Source: Brachionus koreanus (taxonomy: Eukaryota > Rotifera > Eurotatoria > Ploima > Brachionidae). From it: a stretch of DNA of 64,000 bases. Positions 48,078 through 60,006 of this stretch are shown in pieces. Made by a program: the position numbers and the translations under genes. Under the pieces are notes generated by a model. The model was not told where the DNA came from. It searched no databases and worked only from the letters and a program-made list of their open reading frames with translations. The stretch's first letter is position 1; every line of letters begins with the position of its first letter. The stretch covers positions 671,554-735,553 of the forward strand of contig PJRA01000343.1 in assembly GCA_016987375.1 (NCBI GenBank). The letters run 5' to 3'.

Positions 48078-50257
48078 TTTTCTTTTTTCCATTATGTTTT
48101 TATCTTAATTCTTTAAATGTTCAATTTTTTTCGTAAACAAAAATTTAGAATTTTTTAAAATAAAACAATTTATAAAATAAATAAGATTTTTTTTTTAAAT
48201 TGTAATTTTAATTTTAAAATCTAGAGGTCTAAAGTAAAAAAAAAGGATTGCTTTTGAAAAATTATGATTTATCAAAAAAAATATCCGTTTCCTGTCAAAT
48301 TTCATTAAATCTTTTTATAATTGATTTATACAGTTATTTAAACTAAGTTAATGTTTGTCAATAAAAAAAGTTATTTTTTTTTACTCAATTAATTTTATAA
48401 TTTAAAAATAAAAGCTCATTTTGTTTCAGTTTATTTAGCTAAATAATGAAAATTGCTTCCTTTTGACATAAATATAACTTTATTGATGTTTTATTCTCAT
48501 TACCATTTCATTAAAAATTTTGATTAATTTTATTATAAAAAATTAGAAAATAAAATCAATTTATATCAAAATAGCTAAACTAAAGCTCAATTGAAAAGCG
48601 CTTTTTATATTATTGATGTTGGCTAGTCACTGCTTAGTTAAACTAAAAAATATTTAAAAGATTAAATGATGAAATGATGATTCATGTATGTTGGTCATGT
48701 AGACCCTCTCAATGTATCCAGAATAGATGATCAAGAAATCCAATTTTAAAGATAATATTAGGTTTCATAATTGATGTTATTTACTTTACAATTGATATTA
48801 AGCTTTTTTTGAAAACATTTATTCTTTATTGATTAAAGTTTTTATTTTATTTTTCAAAAGGAGCGGCAAAGTAAAATTTTTGATCAAATTTCATTTTTCA
48901 AAAAAGATCAAAACATTTAAATGCGCAATTAAATTTTAATGCATTTTTATAAATTAAAATTCTTTTTCAAAAGTCTAAATATAAAGTGAAATGTTACAAA
49001 ATTCGAAAATCTGCGATGAAGTTTAATTGCGCATTTAAAATGTTTTGATCTTTTTTGAAAAATGAAATTTGATCAAAAATTTTACTTTGCCAAAAGGAGC
49101 AATCTTTACATTAGCAAAGAGTTATTATAATTTAAAGCGAAAAGTTATAATAAAATAGTTTCAGAAAATCATTCGTTTCAAAAAAAAAATTATTGAAAGG
49201 ATTTACTTCAATTCTTCTTAAATTTAGTACTAAATCTAAAAAAAATAATAAAACCAAATTTTAGAAAAAAAAATATAATTGATGAATGACCAAATTTTTG
49301 TTCAAGACTAATAAATTGCTTTGTGATCAAGAAATCTGCATTTAAGCTTTCAATTTTCAAAATCAATAACTAAATCAATTTAAATGACTTTAATTGCTTT
49401 ATTTATTTATTTATTTATTTTGTCAAATAAATATGTAATCAGTAACATTATTAAACTTTTATTTTTTAAATTTTGTTTATATTTTTATAAAAAAAATATT
49501 TAAATTACACTGTAAAAAGTCTCATTTAAATGATTTTACCATTTTCGTCTTAATCAAACTATTATTGTAAATTTGAGAATTAAAGTTTAAATTTAATTAA
49601 AATTTGTTACAAAAAACGTTTAAATTAAGATTCAATTTAAGGCATTTTATTAGTTAATAAATTGTAATCGCTTTCTTACTATTTCTTCTTTCTTTCCTGA
49701 ACTGTTAAATACTTAAACTATTTGCACCTGTCATTACTTACTATTTGTCTGTTTTATTGTCTTTTATATTGCATTTTATTTTAATATTATTTTATCTTGA
49801 TATTTTTAATCTGAAGTAGATAAAGCTCAGTCTAGATAAAACAAATGAATAAATTTTAATTTGAGAAAATAATTATTTATTGTCTAAATTTGATCCTAAA
49901 AAAAAATAATTTGATTATAATTTTAAGAGTTAAAATTTCTAAAAATTTAAATTGAATTGATTTTAGACCATTCAATTTATATCTTTTTAATACATCTAAT
50001 TAAAGTTAGTTTTATTAATCCTATTCTTAAGAAATATTCTTTGAATATATTATCAAAAATTTTTAATATAAAAATAGCAGATAAATAATGAATAGAATTG
50101 CTTTAAAAGTTTTATTTATAAAAGTTTATATTTCATTTTTTATAAAAAAATAAGAAGTGAAATAGAACTCATTAATGAGCTAAAATTTTAATAAAAGTGC
50201 AAACAAATGATGCAGATGAAGAAAAAAAAAACTTAAATTTATTAGTGTTTTTTGAAA
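48078..50257. other. intergenic with one MITE
   Basis: AT-rich region between the neuropeptide gene and the divergent actin. AATAAA-like signals near 48160 could end the neuropeptide mRNA. Contains the foldback MITE at 48865-49091; nothing else recognised. Confidence 0.6.
48865..49091. mobile_element. foldback MITE with 9-bp target duplication (MULE-type)
   Basis: 227 bp. Terminal inverted repeats of about 70 bp (48865-48933 and 49022-49091), starting GGCAAAGTAAAATTTTTGAT, nearly identical (one indel seen). Direct repeats AAAAGGAGC at 48856-48864 and 49092-49100 are the target-site duplication. Long TIRs and a 9-bp duplication are typical of Mutator-like elements; a MULE transposase remnant is at 57815. 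A related single arm is at about 60696-60785. Confidence 0.88.
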
Positions 50258-51355
50258 TTAACCTAAAAAGCTGGTAAAAAAATTTGTTTTTCTATGAATA
50301 ATCGAAGATCCGAATTCTTGATAATCTTGTTTTTTTATAAGACTATTCTCAAACGTAGGCAATGAAGTCAAAATAGAAGCTCCGAGCCAAGCCGAGTATT
50401 CTTGCTTTGGGTGGGATATCACTTTAACATTGGTTCTCCAAGGAGCTATCTGTTTTATCTCTTTTTGGAATCGTTCACTTAAACCGGGAAATAATGATGT
50501 CCCTCCAGTTAGGATTATATTTTCAAATAAACTTTTTTGTATTTTCTTATCACACTTTTTTATTGACTTTAAACACACTTGATGAATTCCTGGAAGCAAT
50601 AATCCAATTGAGCCAGGATCAAACAAAGCTTCAGGCACGAGGAAACGCTCTTTAGAAAACGACAGAGTTTTGTCATCTGGCAATTTGTAGTCTATTGTAA
50701 TTGATAATTGATCTGGTAGTATTTTAGCTTCATTTTTAATATCAGTTGAAACATAACAGAATTTTTCCTTGATTTCTTTGGCAATATTTCTATTTGGTAT
50801 AAGCGATTTTTTTGCATTCATCAGACTAAGAAAATAATCGGTTAGATCTGTACCAGCTAATTCCATTCTAACAAAGCTATCTGAAACGGCGAGATTTTTG
50901 TAAATTGGCAAAATTTGAGTTAAGCCATCGCCACATTCAACAATAACGCCGGTTTCCTTTCCAGTTGAAAGCAGCGAAAGTACTGCCTGCAATTGCATTG
51001 ACATTGATGGCACTGAATATTTCTCAAACATTAATTCAGTTATTCTTTCGCGTTGTGATTTAGAGCAGCACGGGCTTTCACTTAAAAACATAGGTTGGTT
51101 GGCCGGATTAATTTTGAGCTCATTGAAAACATAAGACCAAATTTTTTCCATATCATTCCAATTGGTGATAAAACCTCGATTAATGGGATGCGTTAATTTA
51201 AGAATTTCTCTTCTGTCTTGACCATTGACGCCAATTCGACTTTCTAAATTGCTGTTCAGTGCAAGATTAGTTGGCAATATCAATTCTGGTTTGCTGTCTC
51301 CTGATAGACCGGCTTTGAACGTGTCTGAGCCACAATCTAAAATTGCTACTTTCAT
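50258..51355 (-). CDS. highly divergent actin-like protein
   Basis: Intronless, 365 aa, ATG at 51355. Clearly actin fold: DCGSDTFKAGLSGD (phosphate 1), THPINRGFITNWNDMEKIWS, ECGDGLTQILPIYKN (phosphate 2), LAGTDLTDYF, KEIKEKFCYVS, LTGGTSLFPGLSER (adenosine), and a C-terminus KKQDYQEFGSSIIHRK followed by a novel 9-residue extension. The subdomain-2 DNase-loop region is shortened and rewritten and the His73 position is Arg, so filament behaviour is probably unusual (inference). It lies 134 bp after the upstream actin in the same orientation, consistent with tandem duplication followed by rapid divergence. It does not match a known Arp family at sight. Confidence 0.85.
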   Translation of the reverse strand: MKVAILDCGSDTFKAGLSGDSKPELILPTNLALNSNLESRIGVNGQDRREILKLTHPINRGFITNWNDMEKIWSYVFNELKINPANQPMFLSESPCCSKSQRERITELMFEKYSVPSMSMQLQAVLSLLSTGKETGVIVECGDGLTQILPIYKNLAVSDSFVRMELAGTDLTDYFLSLMNAKKSLIPNRNIAKEIKEKFCYVSTDIKNEAKILPDQLSITIDYKLPDDKTLSFSKERFLVPEALFDPGSIGLLLPGIHQVCLKSIKKCDKKIQKSLFENIILTGGTSLFPGLSERFQKEIKQIAPWRTNVKVISHPKQEYSAWLGASILTSLPTFENSLIKKQDYQEFGSSIIHRKTNFFTSFLG

Positions 51356-51485
51356 TTTTAACAAAAAATATATAAACCCAAAAATAAATAAATAAAAAAA
51401 TATATTTTACTATGACTTAGATTTTTTAATTTAAAATAAAAATTTATAAAAAGAAAGCATGGGTTACCAAATATTTATATGGAAC

Positions 51486-51489
51486 TTTA

Positions 51490-51491
<2 letters not shown>
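51486..51491 (-). terminator. candidate poly(A) signal overlapping the actin stop codon
   Basis: Minus strand TTTTAATAAAG: the TAA stop of the actin at 51490 overlaps an AATAAA hexamer. If used, the mRNA has almost no 3' UTR. Confidence 0.4.
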
Positions 51492-52650
<1,159 letters not shown>

Positions 52651-52676
52651 TCATTTACAAACAGAGTTTTATTTTT

Positions 52677-52686
52677 CCAAATATGG
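52677..52686. promoter_or_regulatory. CArG box (SRF site) upstream of actin
   Basis: CCAAATATGG fits CC(A/T)6GG exactly, 96 bp upstream of the actin start codon. SRF/MRTF control of actin genes through CArG boxes is well established. An inverted CCAAT (CCAAT at 52694) is next to it. Confidence 0.65.
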
Positions 52687-52700
52687 AATTTTGAGCCAAT

Positions 52701-54876
52701 ATAACTCAATCAAGTGTATCATTCATTTTAAATTTATTCAATTTTAATAGAATAGTCAAATCTGAATCATGCATGTAATATCATATTATAATAGGTAAGG
52801 ATTTGTCATGATTGCAATGATTGTTTTTTTTTTTTTTGATAAATACCAAAAATTGGAATTCGAGAATATTTATATTGGTTTATGGATACAAAAGATGATC
52901 AATAAATAAATTTTGAAATAGTTTAAAAATTGGCATAAGCCGAATTTTATTAGATATTAGATAATTCATGTATTTTTATTAAAATTTTTAGAATTCTAAA
53001 AAAAGTTTATTTACATTAAAATTCTAATTCAGACATCTGCTTACACGTTTCATTAAAGAGTTATTGCAAAATTAAACTTTTTAAATACAGTTAGAATCTG
53101 AAACAAAAGCATGCTCTAAAAAGTTGGTTCAGCTCAACTTGGTTGATAAACTAGAGAAAAAAATTTTAATGTTTTTGAACCAACTTATTTCAAATGCAAA
53201 AGAAATGATTTGAAAGAGTAGAGAGGAGTTTTTATAAAATATTTTTACTAAATTTATGCAAAGTGTTGATTAATTTTTGGGCAAGGATTTATTTTTTTAA
53301 ATTTTAAAACTGTTAAAATCAAATATTACTTAAATACAGTCAAACTGTGGTTAATATAAAGAGATAACATGCAACACATTCACTTTACATTACAAAAATA
53401 AATTAAAAAAAAAATTATTTGAATTAAGCAATTTTTTGGTTAAAATACTGTTGCTCAAATTTAATACAAATTTTGATGTTTGAAAAAAATTGAAATTTAT
53501 TCAATAATTTCATAATAATAAAATGTTTATTTTTAAATTAATAAATGAGTAAACAAAGCATAATTTGATCAACTATATATTAAAATATAAAATTAAAATA
53601 TATTAAGCTATTTATATACAAGGTTTACAAACAAAAAATTTGTATGTGAATCGCTTAATATTTAAAACTTTCCAATCATCCATTTTTTCATTATGATTGT
53701 TCATTGTAAAATGATTATTGTGAACATTTTTTTTCGACGTTAATTCAAATTATTTCATATTTATTTTTAAATCTATGTCAAACTCAAACTCCTTGAGATC
53801 ACATATAAATAAATAATTAGATACCCTAAATATTTGTTTTTTGATGTGGAACTAAACTTGAAAAAAGCTAGCTTTTTATAGAGATTTAAAAATTCAAATA
53901 TCAATGCTTAAAATAGCAAAATAAAAATTTATGACCCACAAAGTTTATTTAAGTCGAATGTGTAAATTTTCTTAATTTTTTCAAAAAAAATTGAATTTGC
54001 TTTTTCCCAATTCTAAAAATTTAAAGTGTTTTTTTTTTATTTACTTATACTCAAAATAAACTTATTTTATTTCTTTTTTTGATACGAACAAGAACGACAA
54101 AAGGCGATGAAAGATTAATCTAAATCTTTAAATCTTCTTTTAGCCTAATATTAATTTAATTTTTTTAAAAGTATTGTTGAAAAAAATGAAAAATTTATTT
54201 TGAATATTTCGTTTTTTTTAATAGGATTAATTTTTAATTATTTTGAATATCAAAAAATTATTTTAATGAAAGAAATCGAGAAATTTAAAATTTCAATTTT
54301 TTAGGGTTTTTTAGCCTTTCATGTCACTAAAAATATTCTAATTTTTTGATTATTTTATTTTATTCGTGGATAAAATTCTGAGTTTAATACAAAATTATTA
54401 TTCTAAAGAGTAAATACTCTCCTTGGTTGCTTTTTCTTATTTTTGCGCTATTTGATTATTGTCAACAATAAACATAAAATTAAAATTTAATCTCATTTTT
54501 TAATGGGTTACATAAAAGGTTGATAATAATTAAGAAAAAATTGCATTTGGTAATTTTTTAAATTGGATTCAAGCTTGGCTTTTTGTATTTAAAATCAAAT
54601 ATTTTATGATAATTTAGTGCAAACCGAAATTTTCAAAGTCTAGTTGAAAATTAGGTTGAAGCAATATAATTTAGAAAAGGTAAAGATAAACCAAGCTAAA
54701 ATTTCACTTTGGTTTTTTTTAATTTCTAGAAATTTACAACTATTTAGAAATTAAAAATATTCTCAATTAGTAACAAGCACAGGTGATTAATAAAACTTAA
54801 CATGAAAGCTGATTTTATGAGATCTACTTTCAACTCAAGAAAAAACATTTTTCAGAATAGCGTTTGAGATCAGAGC
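52701..54876. other. intergenic
   Basis: Very AT-rich. An 11-bp inverted repeat AAGTTGGTTCA / TGAACCAACTT is at 53121 and 53176. TTTTTCAG at 54847-54854 could be the acceptor of a 5'-UTR intron of the LRAT-domain gene. No gene seen. Confidence 0.55.
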
Positions 54877-56277
54877 ATGAGCGTAGCCAACTTGGTTACC
54901 ATACGAGACAAAACAAATTTATACAAAAAAAATCGCTCTTACGAGGCGCTAAATGAATATGATGCTGAGCAAAAAATTGTTTCTTTAGATCAATTGGACC
55001 CTGGCGATCATCTAGTTCTGTCTTTGGAGCCTTCAAAATATTGCCATGCAATTTTAGAGCAAGTTCATCCGGATAAAAAAATTCTGCAAATAATTTACTA
55101 TGACGATACTCAAACACAATGTTCTCTAGAAGATTTTATACTTAAATTAGATGACATTGGGCCCAAGAAACGCCTATTTGGAGTCAAGCTAGATGCTCTT
55201 CAAATTGATTTGGACAAAATTTCAATTTACAAAGTTTTTTATTCAATCACTGAATCTTGCCTACCTCCAGATGAATGCATAGAAAAAGCTAGAAGCTATA
55301 TTGGTAAACTAAAGTACAACATTTTTGTCAATAATGATGAACATTTTGCAATATTTTGCAAGACGGGAAAGGCTGCCAAACTTTTCATAATAAATCCAAA
55401 TGATGTAGCTGCAAAAAAAATTATTGGTAAGAATATCTCTCAAAAATTGGTGGAAAATTTGGCCCAACAAGGCGCTCATGTTTTACTCGTTAATTCAGCA
55501 AAGCATGTAGCAACTAGTTTTCCGAGAAGTGCAGCCACTGCTGGACTCCCCCTGGTAGCCGAAGCCGCTGGATCAGCCATAGGAGTAGGAGTTGAAAGCG
55601 TAACCATGGGACTTGATTTGTATAAAGCGCATAAGAATTTAAAAGAAGGAAAAGTATCAGAAATTAAATTTAAAAAATATGTAGCTAAGCGAGTTACTAG
55701 AGGGACGATGAGTGCAGCCGGAGGGGTCGCTGGTGGAATTCTTGGCCAAATGGTAATACCAGTTCCAGTCGTTGGGGCAGTGATTGGCTCAATTGTAGGC
55801 GGACTGGTTGGCGCTGCGACTGGTCAAATTGAAGGCATACTGATCGGCGAACTTATCGAAGTTATAGATGAGAAAGTAAAAGAAAAGAAAAAAACGACGG
55901 ACAATTCCGAGCCAAAATTTAAACCTGGAGTTAGATACAGTGTTATTCATCATTTGGTTTTCAAATTTAACAAAGACAATTTCTTGTCGGAAAATCTTGC
56001 TCAATTGCCACAGCCTGATTTAGAAACTTGTTTTCAAAAAGAAGATTTATTAATTAATAATGGAATTTTATTCACTGATATAGAATCAAAAATAGACGAT
56101 CAAGACTATGAAATTTTTGTTCTAAATGATTCAAATGAAATTGTTACAGATCTAAATTTGGGCGATTTGTTTGATGAAAATGGTTTTATGGATAAAAGAA
56201 AATCGCTAGAAACTTTTTCATCAGAAAACATTCCTGATAATATAAACGTTTTTTTTAAAGTTTTAGAAAATAATTGA
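54877..56277 (+). CDS. LRAT-domain protein lacking the catalytic cysteine
   Basis: Single exon, 466 aa. Residues 38-165 resemble the LRAT/NlpC-P60 fold: LDPGDHLVL, then KYCHAIL (His57, the usual first catalytic His), SLEDFI, LPPDECIEKARSYIG and NNDEHFAIFCKTGKA. In active members the last motif reads NNCEHF; here Cys is Asp154. Residues 200-335 are hydrophobic and glycine-rich (AAGGVAGGILGQ, GAVIGSIVGGLVGAATGQ), a glycine-zipper-like membrane segment, followed by a basic stretch and an acidic C-terminal domain of about 120 aa I do not recognise. LRAT family enzymes are thiol acyltransferases/phospholipases; this one is predicted non-catalytic. It converges with GTSF1, the stops being 200 bp apart. 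Confidence 0.75.
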   Translation: MSVANLVTIRDKTNLYKKNRSYEALNEYDAEQKIVSLDQLDPGDHLVLSLEPSKYCHAILEQVHPDKKILQIIYYDDTQTQCSLEDFILKLDDIGPKKRLFGVKLDALQIDLDKISIYKVFYSITESCLPPDECIEKARSYIGKLKYNIFVNNDEHFAIFCKTGKAAKLFIINPNDVAAKKIIGKNISQKLVENLAQQGAHVLLVNSAKHVATSFPRSAATAGLPLVAEAAGSAIGVGVESVTMGLDLYKAHKNLKEGKVSEIKFKKYVAKRVTRGTMSAAGGVAGGILGQMVIPVPVVGAVIGSIVGGLVGAATGQIEGILIGELIEVIDEKVKEKKKTTDNSEPKFKPGVRYSVIHHLVFKFNKDNFLSENLAQLPQPDLETCFQKEDLLINNGILFTDIESKIDDQDYEIFVLNDSNEIVTDLNLGDLFDENGFMDKRKSLETFSSENIPDNINVFFKVLENN

Positions 56278-56477
56278 AAAAAAAAATTTTTTCTTCTTTC
56301 TCTATAAAGAAATTAAATTTTGTATTAGAAAAAATAATGATTTAAATTTTCATTTTATTAAGAATTTTTTTTATATTTTATTAGAAATTTAGTAATGATA
56401 ATTAAAAATCAACAAATCTCAAGTCTTCCAATTGATGTTGTACAGTTTTTAATTTTTTATTTTTATTTAAAACTTAA

Positions 56478-57118
56478 TTAGTTCTTTACAAATTTTTTGT
56501 TCTCTAAATATTCACAAAGTGTAAAAATTTTTCTAATAAAGTTTAAAAAATTACCATATATTTTGAGCATTTGTCCTCGTCCACGACTGATTTTTTGTTC
56601 GCTCAAAGTGCTTAATGATGAATGACTAAAAGTTCGAGTTAAATCTGATTTTTCGTCTATTAGTGATTTATTTTTTAATGAGTCGAATTTTGCAGTTGTT
56701 TCTATGGTGCCGAGAGTCGGCTGTAGAACGTCAATGTCAGTTTCACCATCCCAGTCTTCGTATTCCAGATTATGCTCATAATTTTCGTAAATTGGCACCG
56801 ATAGTTCACATGTTTGAATATTACGTGGCCTCTTAATCGACAACCGATCTTTGTCAATGCAATTCATTATATGCTTTTCTTTTTCATCTACCAGAATCAA
56901 GTGTGAGGCATTGAAAGGACAAGTAACCAGTTGTCGTTCTAATTCCGGATGAGACTTAAATTTTTTATTATTATTTTACAACAATTAAAAACATAAAAGG
57001 GTTAGGGTTTAACTCTTCTGCATTTAATTATGTGAGATTGGAGTTTGTGTGCAGCAATTTTATGATCTGGGTCAAACGGACAAGTGGCCAATGAGTCTGG
57101 AGAAAATTCGAAAGACAT
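56478..57118 (-). CDS. GTSF1: GTSF1 / Asterix-like CHHC zinc-finger protein
   Basis: Exons 57118-57014 and 56954-56478 on the minus strand (59-bp intron), 193 aa. Two CHHC fingers in tandem: C13, H19, H29, C33 (ATCPFDPDHKIAAHKLQSH) and C47, H53, H63, C67 (LVTCPFNASHLILV), joined by KCRRSHPELERQL as in animal GTSF1. After them an acidic Trp-containing region (YEDWDGETD) equals the part that binds PIWI in known members. Role: cofactor of PIWI slicing or of nuclear piRNA silencing. The last about 30 residues (after RGRGQMLKIYG) are uncertain, since GTAATTTT there could be a splice donor to an exon not found. Confidence 0.88.
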
Positions 57119-57488
57119 TTCTTGACAGCCTGAGTTCTTAAAATTCTTAAAAATTCAACAAACTGTATTTTAAATTATATTAAAATCATAAAAATAATGT
57201 ATCTTTTAGTTTTTTGGATTCATAAATTACAAAAATAATTTAACTTGATGACTTGAATATTTGTTATTTATTTTTTTATTAAAATTTAAACATAATTGTT
57301 TCGGGATTTGGTTATTAGTGAAATTAATTTTTTTCAGATTATTCAAAGTGTCGTTGACGACAATTTCTGGTAAAAGAATAAACGAATTAAATAAGGATAG
57401 AAAATCAGAACAGAAAGCTGGCGTTTTAACAAATCTTGTTAGAGACAAACATTTAAAATAATTTGACAGCTATATATAGCCAGAAAAC
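57119..57488. other. spacer upstream of GTSF1
   Basis: No recognised gene. The palindrome GGCTATATATAGC-like sequence (AGCTATATATAGCC at 57468-57481) sits just before the small ORF at 57489. Confidence 0.4.
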
Positions 57489-57722
57489 ATGATAAGAATG
57501 AATGAAGGTTCTCAAGACGAGATCCAAAATAATAATCGAATAGCCAACGTTAGAAGGGTCTACATTACCATCATACTTTCAAATCTTTTTAATATACTAG
57601 CAAAACTTTTCAGCATACCTTTTTTTTATCCCAGCATATATTACTTATTAGCATATTTTCTTCTGAAAAACATACCTCCCTTTATAAAAAACCAAAAAAC
57701 TATTTTACATACTGAATTTTAA
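57489..57722 (+). CDS. small putative membrane protein
   Basis: ATG-initiated ORF of 77 aa. Polar N-terminus (about 25 residues, NEGSQDEIQNNNRIANVRR) then a hydrophobic block of about 40 residues (VYITIILSNLFNILAKLF, YYLLAYFLLK) that could form two TM helices. No family recognised. In this AT-rich DNA hydrophobic ORFs arise by chance, so it may not be real. Confidence 0.25.
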   Translation: MIRMNEGSQDEIQNNNRIANVRRVYITIILSNLFNILAKLFSIPFFYPSIYYLLAYFLLKNIPPFIKNQKTILHTEF

Positions 57723-57814
57723 AAATAAAAATTTATTCTTTAAATTTTTTTACATAAAAAATCAATTTAATCTTTGTCAATTTAAGCAATTTTTAATAAA
57801 AAAATATATAAAAT

Positions 57815-58960
57815 TTAAATAATATATAATATTTTTAAATTTTTAATCAATGCATTTGCTGCTTTTTTTTGACCACCACGTTTGGGTTTGTTTACGAACT
57901 CATAAGACTCTTTTAAGTATCTAATAGCCAATAGATGACCACATATTTTAAATTTAAAAAAATATTTACAACTGCAATAATGAGCTTTAAGATCAATTTT
58001 GATATCGTCAATGCTTTTGAAAAGGTAGGAAAACTCATTTACTTGTTCAAAAAATTCATATTTAGAGTGTTTTTTAGCGAATTGTTTGCATTTGCTATCA
58101 GGTGATGATTCAAAAACAAATTCTTGCAGATTTTTTGAATAATAACGAGTCATATTCAATAAAACTCCAATAAAATTGTAAATGCTTAATTTTTTTCGTA
58201 GAGTAAAGGTTCTTTTAATTGATGAATTAAAAGACACGACTGGAGAATTTGTGCAAGCATAACCAGTTGGCCTTTTGAATATCTGCCAATCACAAAATCT
58301 CCGCTTGACCCAAACGTCATCAAAATATTTAAAAAAATCTTTACAATTTTTTTCAGAAAACACTTTAAACTCTTCAATTTTCAAATTGTATTCAGCTTCA
58401 TTCATTGAATAGTGAATATTACGTATATATTTTTTTATTTTAACTTTCAATTCATCTGAATGTGACTGATAACGTTTCCGGCAATTGTATATCACATGAA
58501 AATAGCACATTAAAACTTTTTTTTTTGAAAAGACATCAATTGCAGCATTATATGATGCATTACAAGCATCTTGCATGATATAATCCGGGTAAAATTTTAA
58601 TCCTATTGTTTTTGCATTTTTTACTCCTTTATAAAAATTCTTAAAATCTTGTTCTTGCTCATGGCTCGTGATACAAAATGCAATGGGACTAATATTTCCG
58701 CTAAAATCAGTAATTAATTTTTTCCTCTCTCAGAATTTGTGATGAAGATTTAGTAGAAACTGATTTGCTTGAATCATCAAATTGTACAGTTGGTGTTTTT
58801 AGATGTTTTATGGATGATTCGGCTGATGAAGACTCTTCTGAGGACGCTGGATCATCAAATTGTACAGTTGGTGTTTTATTATCAAAGTGAAAATTTTCAT
58901 TAGTTTTAATTTTTTTTATTTTATTTGAGTTATCTTCCAGGTCTTTATCAACATCATTTA
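57815..58960 (-). mobile_element. MULE transposase with SWIM zinc finger, broken
   Basis: Minus strand. From about 58720: ITDFSGNISPIAFCITSHEQ, DFKNFYKGVKNA, YPDYIMQDACNASYNAAIDV (catalytic Asp in MQDA), VLMCYFHVIYNCRKR (the conserved C..H block), and near the C-terminus the SWIM finger HYCSCKYFFKFKICGHLLAI (CxC...CxH). Intact frame for 253 aa from 58576, ending at 57815. Upstream of 58720 the frame changes; 58750-58960 holds a Ser-rich stretch with the repeated TPTVQFDD. The N-terminal DNA-binding region was not found, so it is probably inactive. Confidence 0.88.
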
Positions 58961-59567
58961 ATGAATCGTTTGGATCTTTTTGTATTATTTTTCGTTTTTT
59001 ATAAGTTCGATTAGTCTTATAATCGATATCTTTTTTTGATTAGTCTTCTTGTTTCCATTTTTTTAAATCATAAAATTTTTTTCAATTTTTATTTTATTTT
59101 TAAGTGTGCTAAAGAGATTTTAATATGTTTTTAAGGTTTTTGGTTTGTTAATAATGCAAGTTTGTTGGGATGAAAAATTGGTATACTGAAAATTTTTGTC
59201 TGTATGTTAAATGGTTTTTTCAGTATGCTAAAACAACAATCCCACGTTAGAATTACATTTTCTAATTTGAAATACAATTGAAAGCCTTGATATCTCATTT
59301 TGAAAATCAAATGTTCCTACAGTAAGCTCTGCTATGTTTTTGAATCCTTTTTTTTTAGAATTTAGACTTAAAAATTTTTTGATAAAAATTAAATTTTAAT
59401 TTTAAAATTAAACATATTGTTTTTAATTCTTAAAAAATTTTAATTAATTTTCAGAAAAAATATTTAATTTGTGTACATAACTAAATTTGAAATGTTTATT
59501 AATAATCAGCCAAGCTTTCTAGTGTTGAAATGTTGAAGAAAAATCGATAGCTTTTTCCTGAGAATTA

Positions 59568-60006
59568 CCAGTGTGAAATTTTAGTACAAAAATTATAGAA
59601 CAAAAAGGAAAAAAAAATTACACTGTTGTACAAATAATAATAATAATAGGAATATTATACGGTCAAGTTTAGCTCAACTAAACTGACAAAGCAGGAAGAC
59701 TAACGCAATCCCGCTTTAGTAGCATTTTCGTTTTTTTTTTTTCTACCGACATTGTCTAATCTGTTTTTGAACTGGTTGGTCGAAAATTTGTACAAATGAA
59801 TTCTTGGCTTTGCAAAATCTCTTCATTTTTCTGTAAAATAAGCATCATTAAAAAAACATTAAACATTTTTTGCAAAGCCAAAAAATCATTTGTACAAATT
59901 TGTACAATTGTGTACCATATTTTAAAGCTATTTTTGCAAAATTAGAAAAAAAAATAATATCTTTGTCTTTTTTTACTGTAATTTTTCTACTAAAATTTCA
60001 TATTGC
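59568..60006. mobile_element. MITE with 11-bp target duplication
   Basis: Ends CCAGTGTGAAATTTTAGTA (left) and, as complement of the right end, GCAATATGAAATTTTAGTA. Flanked by identical CCTGAGAATTA at 59557-59567 and 60007-60017. Inside is a second inverted repeat (TTTGTACAAATGA..TTGGCTTTGCAAAA near 59786 and its complement near 59862-59905). 439 bp, non-coding. Confidence 0.78.

Noticed and set aside
48660..48760. Possible further C/D-box snoRNA (AAATGATGAAATGATGA)
   Set aside because: Box C-like words but no box D at a fitting distance and no known guide.
51467..51482. CCAAATATTTATATGG between the two actins as a CArG box
   Set aside because: The A/T core is 12 bp rather than 6, so it does not fit the SRF consensus.
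57227..57448. 73-aa minus-strand ORF with LRR-like words (TLNNLKKINFTNNQI)
   Set aside because: No ATG; it opens at TTG, has no splice continuation, and LRR-like words arise readily in AT-rich DNA.
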